A stretch of DNA of 5,776 nt from an uncultured Eubacteriales bacterium (GTDB taxonomy: Bacteria; Bacillota; Clostridia; Lachnospirales; Bianqueaceae), in the NCBI GenBank assembly GCA_902782895.1, contig CACZPA010000105.1, positions 1 to 5,776 on the forward strand, read 5' to 3'. Each line of letters opens with the position of its first letter. Position 1 is the first letter of the stretch. The notes under the pieces were generated by a model. It searched no databases and was not told the DNA's origin. It saw nothing but the letters and a program-made list of their open reading frames with translations. Positions 1 to 5,776 of this stretch are shown piece after piece. Position numbers and translations under genes: made by a program.

Positions 1-716
1 ATCATGCCGCCGCGCGGTCCACGCAGGGTCTTATGGGTCGTGGTCGTAACAACGTCCGCGTACGGAACCGGGCTCGGATGAAGTCCTGCCGCTACCAGTC
101 CCGCGATATGCGCCATATCGACCATCAGCAGCGCGCCGGCCTTATCCGCGATCGCGCGGAATCTCTCAAAATCGATGATGCGCGGATACGCGCTCGCGCC
201 AGCGACGATGAGCTTGGGATGTACTTCCAGAGCCATCTTCTCGACTTCATCGTAATCGATGCGTCCGTCCTCTTCTCTTACGCCGTAGCTGACGAAATTA
301 TAAAGCTTGCCGGATACATTGACCGGGCTTCCGTGCGTCAGGTGGCCGCCGCTTGCAAGGCTCATGCCGAGTACGGTATCGCCGGCGTTGAGCAGCGCGA
401 AATAGACGGCAAAATTAGCCTGGGATCCGGAATGCGGCTGTACATTGACGTGCTCCGCTCCGAAAAGCTCTTTGGCGCGCTCGATCGCGAGATTCTCCAC
501 AGCGTCGACATATGTGCATCCGCCGTAATATCTCTTGCCGGGATATCCTTCCGCGTACTTGTTGGTAAGCGGGGAACCCATCGCTGCCATAACAGCCTTG
601 GATACGAAATTCTCCGAAGCAATCAGTTCAACGGTGCTGCGCTGACGTCCGATCTCCTGCTCCATCGCCTGAGCGAGTACGGGATCTTTTACCTGAATCT
701 CCTGAAAATCATACAT
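1..716 (-). CDS. glyA: Serine hydroxymethyltransferase, N-terminal part (cut by left window edge)
   Basis: This PLP enzyme of the cytoplasm interconverts serine plus tetrahydrofolate and glycine plus 5,10-methylene-THF, the main entry to one-carbon metabolism. The 238 visible codons begin MYDFQEIQVKDP and run off the left edge, so roughly 40% of a usual 410-420 residue chain is missing. Seen in the translation: ELIASENFVS near residue 32, the KYAEGYPGKRYYGG block, VQPHSGSQAN, VDMAHIAGL with D200 and H203, and the PLP-lysine motif TTTTHKTLRGPRGG with K229. D200, H203 and K229 fall at the same residue numbers as I recall for E. coli GlyA, so the N-terminus has no insertion or deletion and the start is right. 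The ATG at 716-714 follows an AGGAGGG site with 9-nt spacing and a strong promoter. The gene is divergent from a threonine/serine exporter. Nothing in the visible part looks broken. Confidence 0.97.
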   Translation of the reverse strand, partial: MYDFQEIQVKDPVLAQAMEQEIGRQRSTVELIASENFVSKAVMAAMGSPLTNKYAEGYPGKRYYGGCTYVDAVENLAIERAKELFGAEHVNVQPHSGSQANFAVYFALLNAGDTVLGMSLASGGHLTHGSPVNVSGKLYNFVSYGVREEDGRIDYDEVEKMALEVHPKLIVAGASAYPRIIDFERFRAIADKAGALLMVDMAHIAGLVAAGLHPSPVPYADVVTTTTHKTLRGPRGGM

Positions 717-725
717 GCGGCAAAG

Positions 726-732
726 CCCTCCT
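726..732 (-). promoter_or_regulatory. Ribosome binding site of glyA
   Basis: AGGAGGG read on the minus strand, 9 nt before the ATG at 716-714. This near-perfect Shine-Dalgarno sequence fixes the glyA start. Confidence 0.9.
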
Positions 733-753
733 GTTATTTTATGAATGCAGCTT

Positions 754-782
754 ATTATAACAAAAGGGATGTAGGAATGCAA
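754..782 (-). promoter_or_regulatory. Sigma-A type promoter of glyA with extended -10
   Basis: On the minus strand a perfect TATAAT (759-754) is preceded by TG one base upstream (762-761), giving an extended -10. At exactly 17 bp spacing lies TTGCAT (782-777), which keeps the TTG of the -35 consensus. Predicted transcription start is near 747, giving a leader of only about 30 nt before the ATG. That is too short for a riboswitch or T-box, so control of glyA is more likely at initiation. Motif match and spacing are seen directly; activity is inferred. Confidence 0.82.
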
Positions 783-836
783 GTTATTACAGGGAAAAAA
801 GAATGAATACTATTATAAAAGAAATAAACAGAAATC

Positions 837-883
837 GTCTTGCATCATGGGGATGAGGCCGTCTTGACTTTTCCCCATAAGAC
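837..883. promoter_or_regulatory. Operator-like interrupted inverted repeat at the exporter promoter
   Basis: The right arm TCCCCATAAGAC (872-883) is the reverse complement of GTCTTATGGGGA. The left arm holds the same 12 bases split by five extra ones: GTCTT at 837-841, then GCATC, then ATGGGGA at 847-853. GTCTTG also recurs as a direct repeat at 837-842 and 861-866. The element covers the -35 box and most of the spacer of the exporter promoter and lies upstream of the predicted transcription start, so it would act as DNA (a regulator site) rather than as an RNA hairpin. No known regulator is recognised, and a chance repeat is possible. Confidence 0.35.
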
Positions 884-892
884 CGCTATACT
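864..892 (+). promoter_or_regulatory. Sigma-A type promoter of the threonine/serine exporter gene
   Basis: TTGACT (864-869) and TATACT (887-892) are separated by exactly 17 bp, each one mismatch from consensus. The predicted start is near 899, giving a leader of about 23 nt to the ATG at 922. The AT-rich stretch at about 796-835 upstream could help as an UP-like element, but that is speculative. The promoter points away from the glyA promoter, with predicted starts about 150 bp apart. Confidence 0.82.
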
Positions 893-908
893 TCTCTTTA
901 TGTTATAT

Positions 909-915
909 GGAGAGG
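909..915 (+). promoter_or_regulatory. Ribosome binding site that decides the exporter start
   Basis: GGAGAGG lies 6 nt before the ATG at 922. It overlaps the in-frame ATG at 907, which itself has no Shine-Dalgarno sequence and would sit only about 8 nt from the predicted transcript start. The site therefore favours initiation at 922. Confidence 0.8.
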
Positions 916-921
916 TGCGGT

Positions 922-2238
922 ATGATGATTGAAACAACTCCGGCGCAGCAGCCGGAAGAAGATAAACTGAAGGTATTCCGGACCGCGGGACTGATCGGCG
1001 ATATTATGCTGAAAAACGGCGCGGAGACGTATCGTGTCGAGGACACAGTCCGACGTGTACTGCGCACAGCAGGTGTGAACGACGCGGAGGCTGTCGCGAC
1101 GCTGACGGGCCTGACGATATCGATGGAGGATCCCTCCTCTGCTCCGATGACGAGCGTACGGCGCGTGGACACGCGGATCAGCCATCTCGGCAAGATCGAA
1201 GTTGCCAATGAGATATCCCGCGAATATGTCTCCCGCAGAATTACAATAGATGAAGCTTACGAGCGCCTGAAGGAGCTGGACAAGAATCCGCTCCGTTATC
1301 ACTGGAAGATCGTGATTCCGGTCTGCTCCCTGACCTGTGGATGCTTCTGCCTGCTTTTCGGCGGTACGATGAGAGACTTCGCGGCGACGCTTCTTGCGGG
1401 TCTGCTGTATGGCTGTTTTACCCATCTGACAGACCGGATACCTGTCAACAGTTTCTTAAAAACGATGCTGGCGTCCTTCCTGATCGGTCTGTTTACGCTG
1501 CTCTTTTGCTACGGGATCCCGCTTGGTGAGCACCCGGACCTTGTAATTGCCGGCTGCATTATGCCTCTTGTACCGGGCCTCAGCATTATGAATGGCATTC
1601 AGGATACATTGTACGGTGATTATCTGTCAGGACTGGCAAGGCTGATCGAAGCCTTCTTAACAGCACTGCTGATCGCTGGCGGCGCGGGCCTTCTCATGCA
1701 GGGACTCTCCGGTTCGCTCTCCTATCAGGCCGTAACGGAGAACGTTGTGCCCTGGCTGCTGGATTCTTCAAAAGGCCTTCTGCAGCCCTATTATGCGGTA
1801 CAGATGGCTGCGGCTTTCCTCTCGGCGCTGACATTCTGCGTCATTATGAAAGCGACGCCCAAGCATCTCCTGTATTGCGGAATCTGCGGTGCCGCTGTAT
1901 GGATTCTGTATCTGGCGCTGCCCTACCTCGGGATGTCAAAGCTTGCTGCAGTATTTCTGGCAACGTTCCTGATCTGTCCACTCGCGAGCTGGTTCGCGCG
2001 GATCCGTAAAGCTCCGACCACGATCTTTTTCACCGCGATTACGATCAATCTCGTGCCGGGATACGGAATGTATAAGTTCATGTTCTATCTGATCGGCCGG
2101 GAATATGAAAACGCGCTTGTCTGCGGCATGGACACGCTAGAGATCGCGGCTCTGATCGCTGCCGCGCTCGCGACCCATCTTTCCATCAGAAAAATACTGC
2201 CCTTCTTCCGCAAAGAGGGAAGAAAGGCAGTTCGATAA
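922..2238 (+). CDS. Threonine/serine exporter family membrane protein (two-domain ThrE type)
   Basis: A predicted inner-membrane carrier of 438 residues; the family includes the ThrE threonine/serine exporter of Corynebacterium, usually driven by the proton gradient. Residues below count from ATG 922. The soluble N-terminal part carries the ThrE hallmark NGAETYRVEDT (32-42). Hydrophobic segments follow at about 127-145, 152-170, 179-201, 205-223 and 240-262 (first half), then 293-311, 315-333, 339-359, 365-387 and 403-422 (second half), giving about ten helices. The first half has MPLVPGLSIMNGIQD and the second PTTIFFTAITINLVPGYGMYK, the conserved motifs of the ThrE N-terminal and ThrE_2 C-terminal domains. 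In some bacteria these halves are separate proteins (YjjP/YjjB); here they are one chain. An in-frame ATG at 907 would add five residues but lacks a ribosome site. Family assignment is firm; the substrate is inferred. Divergence from glyA supports a role in relieving serine or threonine excess. Confidence 0.92.
   Translation: MMIETTPAQQPEEDKLKVFRTAGLIGDIMLKNGAETYRVEDTVRRVLRTAGVNDAEAVATLTGLTISMEDPSSAPMTSVRRVDTRISHLGKIEVANEISREYVSRRITIDEAYERLKELDKNPLRYHWKIVIPVCSLTCGCFCLLFGGTMRDFAATLLAGLLYGCFTHLTDRIPVNSFLKTMLASFLIGLFTLLFCYGIPLGEHPDLVIAGCIMPLVPGLSIMNGIQDTLYGDYLSGLARLIEAFLTALLIAGGAGLLMQGLSGSLSYQAVTENVVPWLLDSSKGLLQPYYAVQMAAAFLSALTFCVIMKATPKHLLYCGICGAAVWILYLALPYLGMSKLAAVFLATFLICPLASWFARIRKAPTTIFFTAITINLVPGYGMYKFMFYLIGREYENALVCGMDTLEIAALIAAALATHLSIRKILPFFRKEGRKAVR
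2190..2231 (-). terminator. Intrinsic terminator of the leuS-propeller unit, inside the exporter coding sequence
   Basis: Read on the minus strand, ACTGCCTTTCTTCC (2231-2218) pairs with GGAAGAAGGGCAGT (2209-2196) as a 14-bp stem with one G-U pair and an 8-nt loop. A and then five T follow at 2195-2190. It begins 39 nt after the stop codon of the propeller gene, a normal place for a terminator. On the plus strand the same DNA has a C/A mismatch in the stem and no T-run after it, so it works for minus-strand transcripts only. It overlaps the codons for the last residues of the exporter (ILPFFRKEGRKAV). Confidence 0.82.
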
Positions 2239-2247
2239 ACTATTAGA

Positions 2248-2276
2248 GAATTGGTTGCTTTACCGGTTCATTATTT
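2248..2276 (+). terminator. Weak candidate terminator of the exporter gene
   Basis: On the plus strand GAATTGGT (2248-2255) pairs with ACCGGTTC (2262-2269) as an 8-bp stem that includes two G-U pairs, with a 6-nt loop. It is followed by ATTATTT, only a partial T-run. It starts 10 nt after the exporter stop codon. On the minus strand the G-U pairs become C/A mismatches, so it fits plus-strand transcripts. The stem is low in GC and termination would probably be leaky. Confidence 0.4.
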
Positions 2277-4064
2277 AAACGTAACTCCCCAGATCTGCAT
2301 ACCTCGTGTACCCACCACGAGGTAATTTTCATATACGGCGGGAGAGGCTTCGACATTGCTGCCGAGATCGATGGTATCGAGGACTTCTCCTGTCAGCCCA
2401 TCCAACAGTGCAAGCGTTCCGACGGAATTCGCGCAGAGTACGTATCCTCTGCCCGCTTCATCGTATACGCATACGGGTGAGGTCCAGATATAATCGGTCT
2501 GATACTCCCAGACGACTTCGCCGGTATCCTTGCGCAGAGCGGCAAGAACACCGAGCTCCGTCTCCGGATAGCGGGATACGGGTACATAGATATAATCGGA
2601 CAGGCTGTCTTTGCCGATAGCGATTGTGCCAAGCACGCCGCCGGAAAGCTGTGAGACTGTATAGCAGTCATAATCGGTCTGCCAGATAATCTCGCCGGTC
2701 TCCGCGTCGAATTTCCAGATCGGTACGACAGCACTCTCCCACTCCTGCGCACGCCATCCGGAATGGAAGGAAGTCGAATTATAGAGATAGGCCTTGCCGT
2801 CCTCTTCGATTTCCAGTACCAGCGTGCAGTTTGTATCGTCCAGGGTATCCTGCGCCCATACAAGCTGCAGATTCTCCAGATCCAGACAGAAAAGCGTCCC
2901 GCCGTTATCCGTAACAAACAGATAATGATGATAGATGACGCAGGAATCCTCCATGCCGAGCCACATGTCGCGAACGGTCCTGTAGGTCCAGCGCACAGGC
3001 GTATCAGGATTAACGGAAACCGTCCCTGCCTCCGGATCATATTCCGTATGCAGCTGGAAGAAATAGATAATACCGTTCTCGCCGGGATAGATCAGCTGAT
3101 CCGTCTCGGCGCAGACAAGCGGAGAACCGTCGAAATACGGTACGTCCCGCGGTTCATAGTCATAATCCCAGCCATTGTAACGATACAGAATACTGCCGTC
3201 CAGCAGACTGATGATAAAGATATAGGAATTGCCGTCATCGCCGCTCTCATAGCCCGATCCGACGTACAGGATCGGATATCCGCGTGGATCGAGCGATCCG
3301 GCCCCCTTAAAGGTATATCCGATAAAGAGCGGATCGCGGGTTGCTTCGCCGGTCTCGAGATCCAGGAAATACACATACCCGTCCAGTGACGCGTAGATGA
3401 CTTCCACAAGATCCGTCTTGACCTTGGCGGAATCATACATGTTGGACATCGCGGATTTCTCCTGCTCTGTCCATTTTCGCATCAGGGGCTGTCCGGTCCA
3501 GCCGTTGCCGCTCCAGTAGCTGCCGTCAGGCGTTTCCATGAAGGTGGTCGGGCTGTTCCAGCACTTCTCTTCGTCGAAAGCCGGCTCGGTCATCGAAACG
3601 TTCCCGACGACTGGACCGTTACGGAAGTTATTGCCGCGGAAAGTCACGATGCCGTCCGTCTGGTTGTAGGATTCCCAGTCGGTCATGTTGATAACAGGTT
3701 TCATCTGATAGGACTCGACCTCTTCATCGTCCACATAGATCGCCGTGGAGGCAATATAGATGGAAGGCTCAGTCGACTCCACAGCATGCGGCAGGAAATC
3801 ATAGACAACGGGTCCGGATGCTTCCGCCCTTGCCTCTGCTTCCGCTCTGGCGGATTCAGCGGCGGCAGACGCCTCCAGTTCGGCTTTCTCCGCAAGCTCA
3901 TCGGAATTCATCAGATATTCCGGCTTGGCGACGGATTCTTCAAGCTTCGCGTCATTGAGGTAATGAATCGCGTAAATAGCCCCGAAAATAATGACCGCAG
4001 CAATCAAGAGCATCCCGATCAGGGATAATAGCACTTGAACGACTGTCGGCTTGCTTCTGCTCAT
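2271..4064 (-). CDS. Membrane-anchored PQQ-like beta-propeller protein, function unknown
   Basis: The 597-residue protein has a short basic N-terminus (R3, K5), one hydrophobic helix at about 8-34, an acidic stretch, an Ala/Glu-rich low-complexity segment (about 57-83), then a large propeller domain (about 135-597). The helix has no lipobox cysteine and no clear signal-peptidase site, so by the positive-inside rule it probably anchors the protein with the propeller outside. The domain opens with GIVTFRGNNFRNGP (138-151), resembling the FRGN motif at the start of other PQQ-like propellers. Blade-type repeats follow, with clear cores DGYVYFLDLETGE (228-240), GGTLFCLDLENLQLVW (388-403), IWKFDAETGEIIW (449-461), LAALRKDTGEVVW (507-519) and VGTLALLDGLTGEVL (548-562). 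I estimate seven or eight blades. Such domains mostly act in protein or ligand binding and usually bind no PQQ, so an enzyme role is not supported. A GGAGGT site lies 6 nt before the ATG. The gene follows leuS closely and is probably cotranscribed. Confidence 0.85.
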   Translation of the reverse strand: MSRSKPTVVQVLLSLIGMLLIAAVIIFGAIYAIHYLNDAKLEESVAKPEYLMNSDELAEKAELEASAAAESARAEAEARAEASGPVVYDFLPHAVESTEPSIYIASTAIYVDDEEVESYQMKPVINMTDWESYNQTDGIVTFRGNNFRNGPVVGNVSMTEPAFDEEKCWNSPTTFMETPDGSYWSGNGWTGQPLMRKWTEQEKSAMSNMYDSAKVKTDLVEVIYASLDGYVYFLDLETGEATRDPLFIGYTFKGAGSLDPRGYPILYVGSGYESGDDGNSYIFIISLLDGSILYRYNGWDYDYEPRDVPYFDGSPLVCAETDQLIYPGENGIIYFFQLHTEYDPEAGTVSVNPDTPVRWTYRTVRDMWLGMEDSCVIYHHYLFVTDNGGTLFCLDLENLQLVWAQDTLDDTNCTLVLEIEEDGKAYLYNSTSFHSGWRAQEWESAVVPIWKFDAETGEIIWQTDYDCYTVSQLSGGVLGTIAIGKDSLSDYIYVPVSRYPETELGVLAALRKDTGEVVWEYQTDYIWTSPVCVYDEAGRGYVLCANSVGTLALLDGLTGEVLDTIDLGSNVEASPAVYENYLVVGTRGMQIWGVTFK

Positions 4065-4070
4065 ACAAAT

Positions 4071-4076
4071 ACCTCC
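4071..4076 (-). promoter_or_regulatory. Ribosome binding site of the propeller gene
   Basis: GGAGGT on the minus strand with 6-nt spacing to the ATG at 4064-4062. It lies in the short gap after leuS and supports this start. Confidence 0.85.
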
Positions 4077-4113
4077 GGTTCAGGGGTTACGATTGAGAAC
4101 AATTTATTGCACC

Positions 4114-5776
4114 TTAACGTACGACAAGGTTGATGATACGTCCGGGAACAAAAATCTCCTTAACGATCTGTTTGCCCGCGATCAGGGTCTCCAGACGCGG
4201 ATCTGCGTGGAAAGCAGCCAGCGCTTCGTCCTTGCCGGCATCCTTTGCGATCTGGATCGTGCCTCTGGACTTGCCGTTGACCTGTACGGCCAGCGTGATC
4301 ATATCCTCTACGGTCTTCGCTTCATCCCATTCCGGCCACTTCTGCTCGTAGATATGGCCTCCGAATCCGCAGTCCTCCCACATCTCTTCGGTAATATGCG
4401 GAGCATCGGGGTTCAGGAGAAGCAGCAGGACGCGCAGCTCGCCGCGTGTGACCTGCTTTTTGTTGTAGAACGCATTGACAAGAGACATCATCGCGGCGAT
4501 CGCGGTATTGAACTTCAGGCTCTCATCGTCCTGGCTGACCTTACGGATTGTCTGATGGATCAGGGTCTCCAGATCCTTGGAAATGCCCTCTTCATCCGTC
4601 AGGATCTCCTGCAGCTTCCATACACGCTCCAGGAAGCGGCGGCAGCCCTTGACACCGTTCTCGGACCACGGTACAGCTTTCTCAAAGTCGCCGATGAACA
4701 TCTCATACAGACGCAGTGTATCCGCGCCGTAGGTCGCGACGACTTCATCCGGATTGACAACATTGCCGCGGGATTTGCTCATTTTCTCATTATTGCTGCC
4801 GAGGATCATGCCGTGAGACGTACGCTTCTGATAAGGCTCCTTGGTCGGCACAACGCCGATATCATACAGGAATTTATGCCAGAAACGGGAGTACAGCAGA
4901 TGCAGCGTGGTATGCTCCATTCCGCCGTTGTACCAGTCTACCGGAGACCAGTATTTGAGCGCTTCGTTGCTTGCAAGAGCGTCATTGTTGTGTGGATCCA
5001 TGTAGCGCAGATAATACCAGGAAGAACCTGCCCACTGCGGCATGGTGTCTGTCTCACGCTTGGCGGGACCGCCGCAGCACGGACATGTCGTGTTGACCCA
5101 ATCGGTCATCGCGGCAAGAGGCGACTCACCGTTTGGACCGGGCTCATAGCTCTCTACCTCAGGCAGCAGGAGCGGAAGCTCACTCTCCGGAAGCGCGACC
5201 CATCCGCACTTCTCGCACTGAACGAGCGGAATTGGCTCGCCCCAGTAACGCTGACGGGAGAAGATCCAGTCACGCAGCTTGAAATTAACCTTCTTGTGGC
5301 CGATGCCTTTCTCGGTCAGCCATTCGATGATTTTCTTCTTGGCATTCTCTACGGACAGTCCGTTCAGGAAACCGGAATTGACAAGCGTACCGGTCTCAAT
5401 GTCGGTGAAAGCGGCTTCTTCGATATTGCCGCCGGCGACGACTTCCCGCATCGGCAGACCGAATTTCTTCGCGAACTCCCAGTCGCGGGTGTCATGCGCG
5501 GGAACCGCCATGATCGCGCCGGTACCGTATCCCATCAGGACATAATCGGATACAAAGACAGGAATCTGCTCTTCCGTAACCGGATTGGTCGCGGTAATGC
5601 CCTGCAGCATAACGCCGGTCTTCTCCTTGGCAAGCTCGGTCCGTTCAAAATCGGACTTTGCGGCCGCGGCCTTCTGATAGGCGACGACTTCGTCGTAATT
5701 CGTAATCTGATCCTTCCACTCGGCAAGATAAGGATGCTCCGGGCTCATAACCATGTAGGTGACGCCGAAAAGCGTA
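4114..5776 (-). CDS. leuS: Leucyl-tRNA synthetase, C-terminal two thirds (cut by right window edge)
   Basis: This cytoplasmic class I aminoacyl-tRNA synthetase charges tRNA-Leu. The frame is open to the edge; the first complete codons read TLFGVTYMVMSPEHPYL, the editing-domain motif of LeuRS, so the methionine at 5754 is internal. About 250 residues including the HIGH motif lie outside. Counting the 553 visible residues from the edge: the CP1 editing domain continues with YGTGAIMAVPAHDTRDWEFA, whose HDTRD (94-98) holds the conserved editing aspartate. Then come RDWIFSRQRYWGEPIP (168-183), a four-cysteine zinc site (C187, C190, C231, C234), HTTLHLLYSRFWHKF (288-302), and KMSKS (331-335, bases 4785-4771). 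An anticodon-binding helical domain follows at about 380-480, then a C-terminal domain with VQVNGKSRG ending at VVR. Only ten residues link HGMIL to KMSKS, so the large leucine-specific insertion of E. coli LeuRS is absent, as in Bacillus. No defect is visible. Confidence 0.98.
   Translation of the reverse strand, partial: TLFGVTYMVMSPEHPYLAEWKDQITNYDEVVAYQKAAAAKSDFERTELAKEKTGVMLQGITATNPVTEEQIPVFVSDYVLMGYGTGAIMAVPAHDTRDWEFAKKFGLPMREVVAGGNIEEAAFTDIETGTLVNSGFLNGLSVENAKKKIIEWLTEKGIGHKKVNFKLRDWIFSRQRYWGEPIPLVQCEKCGWVALPESELPLLLPEVESYEPGPNGESPLAAMTDWVNTTCPCCGGPAKRETDTMPQWAGSSWYYLRYMDPHNNDALASNEALKYWSPVDWYNGGMEHTTLHLLYSRFWHKFLYDIGVVPTKEPYQKRTSHGMILGSNNEKMSKSRGNVVNPDEVVATYGADTLRLYEMFIGDFEKAVPWSENGVKGCRRFLERVWKLQEILTDEEGISKDLETLIHQTIRKVSQDDESLKFNTAIAAMMSLVNAFYNKKQVTRGELRVLLLLLNPDAPHITEEMWEDCGFGGHIYEQKWPEWDEAKTVEDMITLAVQVNGKSRGTIQIAKDAGKDEALAAFHADPRLETLIAGKQIVKEIFVPGRIINLVVR

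Noticed and set aside
142..157. GC-rich palindrome TCCGCGATCGCGCGGA and other GCGATCGC sites (for example near 4496)
   Set aside because: These fall in coding sequence and are explained by GC-rich codons for Arg, Ala and Ile. There are too few copies to suggest a repeat family or a regulatory motif.
717..753. Possible riboswitch or T-box in the glyA leader
   Set aside because: The predicted transcription start near 747 leaves only about 30 nt before the ATG, with no conserved riboswitch core or stable hairpin. A regulatory RNA does not fit.
33..806. An open plus-strand frame of 257 codons across the left end
   Set aside because: It lies antisense to glyA, whose minus-strand translation matches SHMT residue by residue including the PLP lysine. 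It also runs through the glyA ribosome site and promoter, has no ribosome site of its own, and its translation resembles no known protein.
898..1425. Minus-strand open frame of 175 codons inside the exporter gene
   Set aside because: It is a shadow of the exporter reading frame, with no ribosome site. Its sequence is low-complexity and rich in Arg and His, typical of antisense to a GC-rich gene.
2763..3389. Plus-strand open frame of 208 codons inside the propeller gene
   Set aside because: The minus-strand frame here encodes consecutive propeller blades with clear repeat cores. The plus frame has no ribosome site and no recognisable domain.
4065..4113. Possible terminator or promoter between leuS and the propeller gene
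   Set aside because: Only a 4-bp stem (ATTG/CAAT on the minus strand) is visible, with no T-run, and no -35/-10 pair with proper spacing was found.
5279..5545. Plus-strand open frame of 88 codons opposite leuS
   Set aside because: It is antisense to the highly conserved editing and catalytic regions of LeuRS, and no start signal is present.

Overview
The window looks like ordinary core chromosome from an anaerobic, moderately GC-rich Bacillota, most likely class Clostridia (Lachnospiraceae or a relative). This is inferred from three things: a LeuRS of the Bacillus/Clostridium type with only a short link before KMSKS, strong AGGAGG-type ribosome binding sites with consensus-like sigma-A promoters, and a one-chain ThrE-type exporter beside a membrane-anchored PQQ-like propeller protein. 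I see no mobile element, CRISPR array, tRNA, rRNA, phage gene or defence gene.

Layout from left to right: (1) positions 1-716, minus strand, the N-terminal 238 codons of glyA (serine hydroxymethyltransferase), cut by the left edge. (2) Positions 717-921, a 205-bp divergent control region. It holds a convincing promoter for glyA, a convincing promoter for the exporter gene, both ribosome binding sites, and an interrupted inverted repeat over the exporter -35 box. (3) Positions 922-2238, plus strand, a threonine/serine exporter family protein with both the ThrE-type N-terminal half and the C-terminal half in one chain. (4) Positions 2239-2270, a 32-bp convergent gap with a weak hairpin. A much better terminator for the opposite strand lies inside the last codons of the exporter gene. 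(5) Positions 2271-4064, minus strand, a 597-residue membrane-anchored PQQ-like beta-propeller protein of unknown function. (6) Positions 4114-5776, minus strand, the C-terminal 553 residues of leuS (leucyl-tRNA synthetase), cut by the right edge.

Two transcription units point leftward. One is leuS followed by the propeller gene, with a 48-49 nt gap that shows no terminator or clear promoter; it ends at the hairpin around 2190-2231. The other is glyA from its own promoter. The exporter is transcribed rightward, back to back with glyA. The glyA/exporter pair makes metabolic sense: SHMT consumes serine to make glycine and one-carbon units, and this exporter family moves serine and threonine out of the cell. 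I did not find a clearly new biological system. The most useful observations are the terminator embedded in a convergent coding sequence, the operator-like repeat, and the uncharacterised propeller protein behind leuS.
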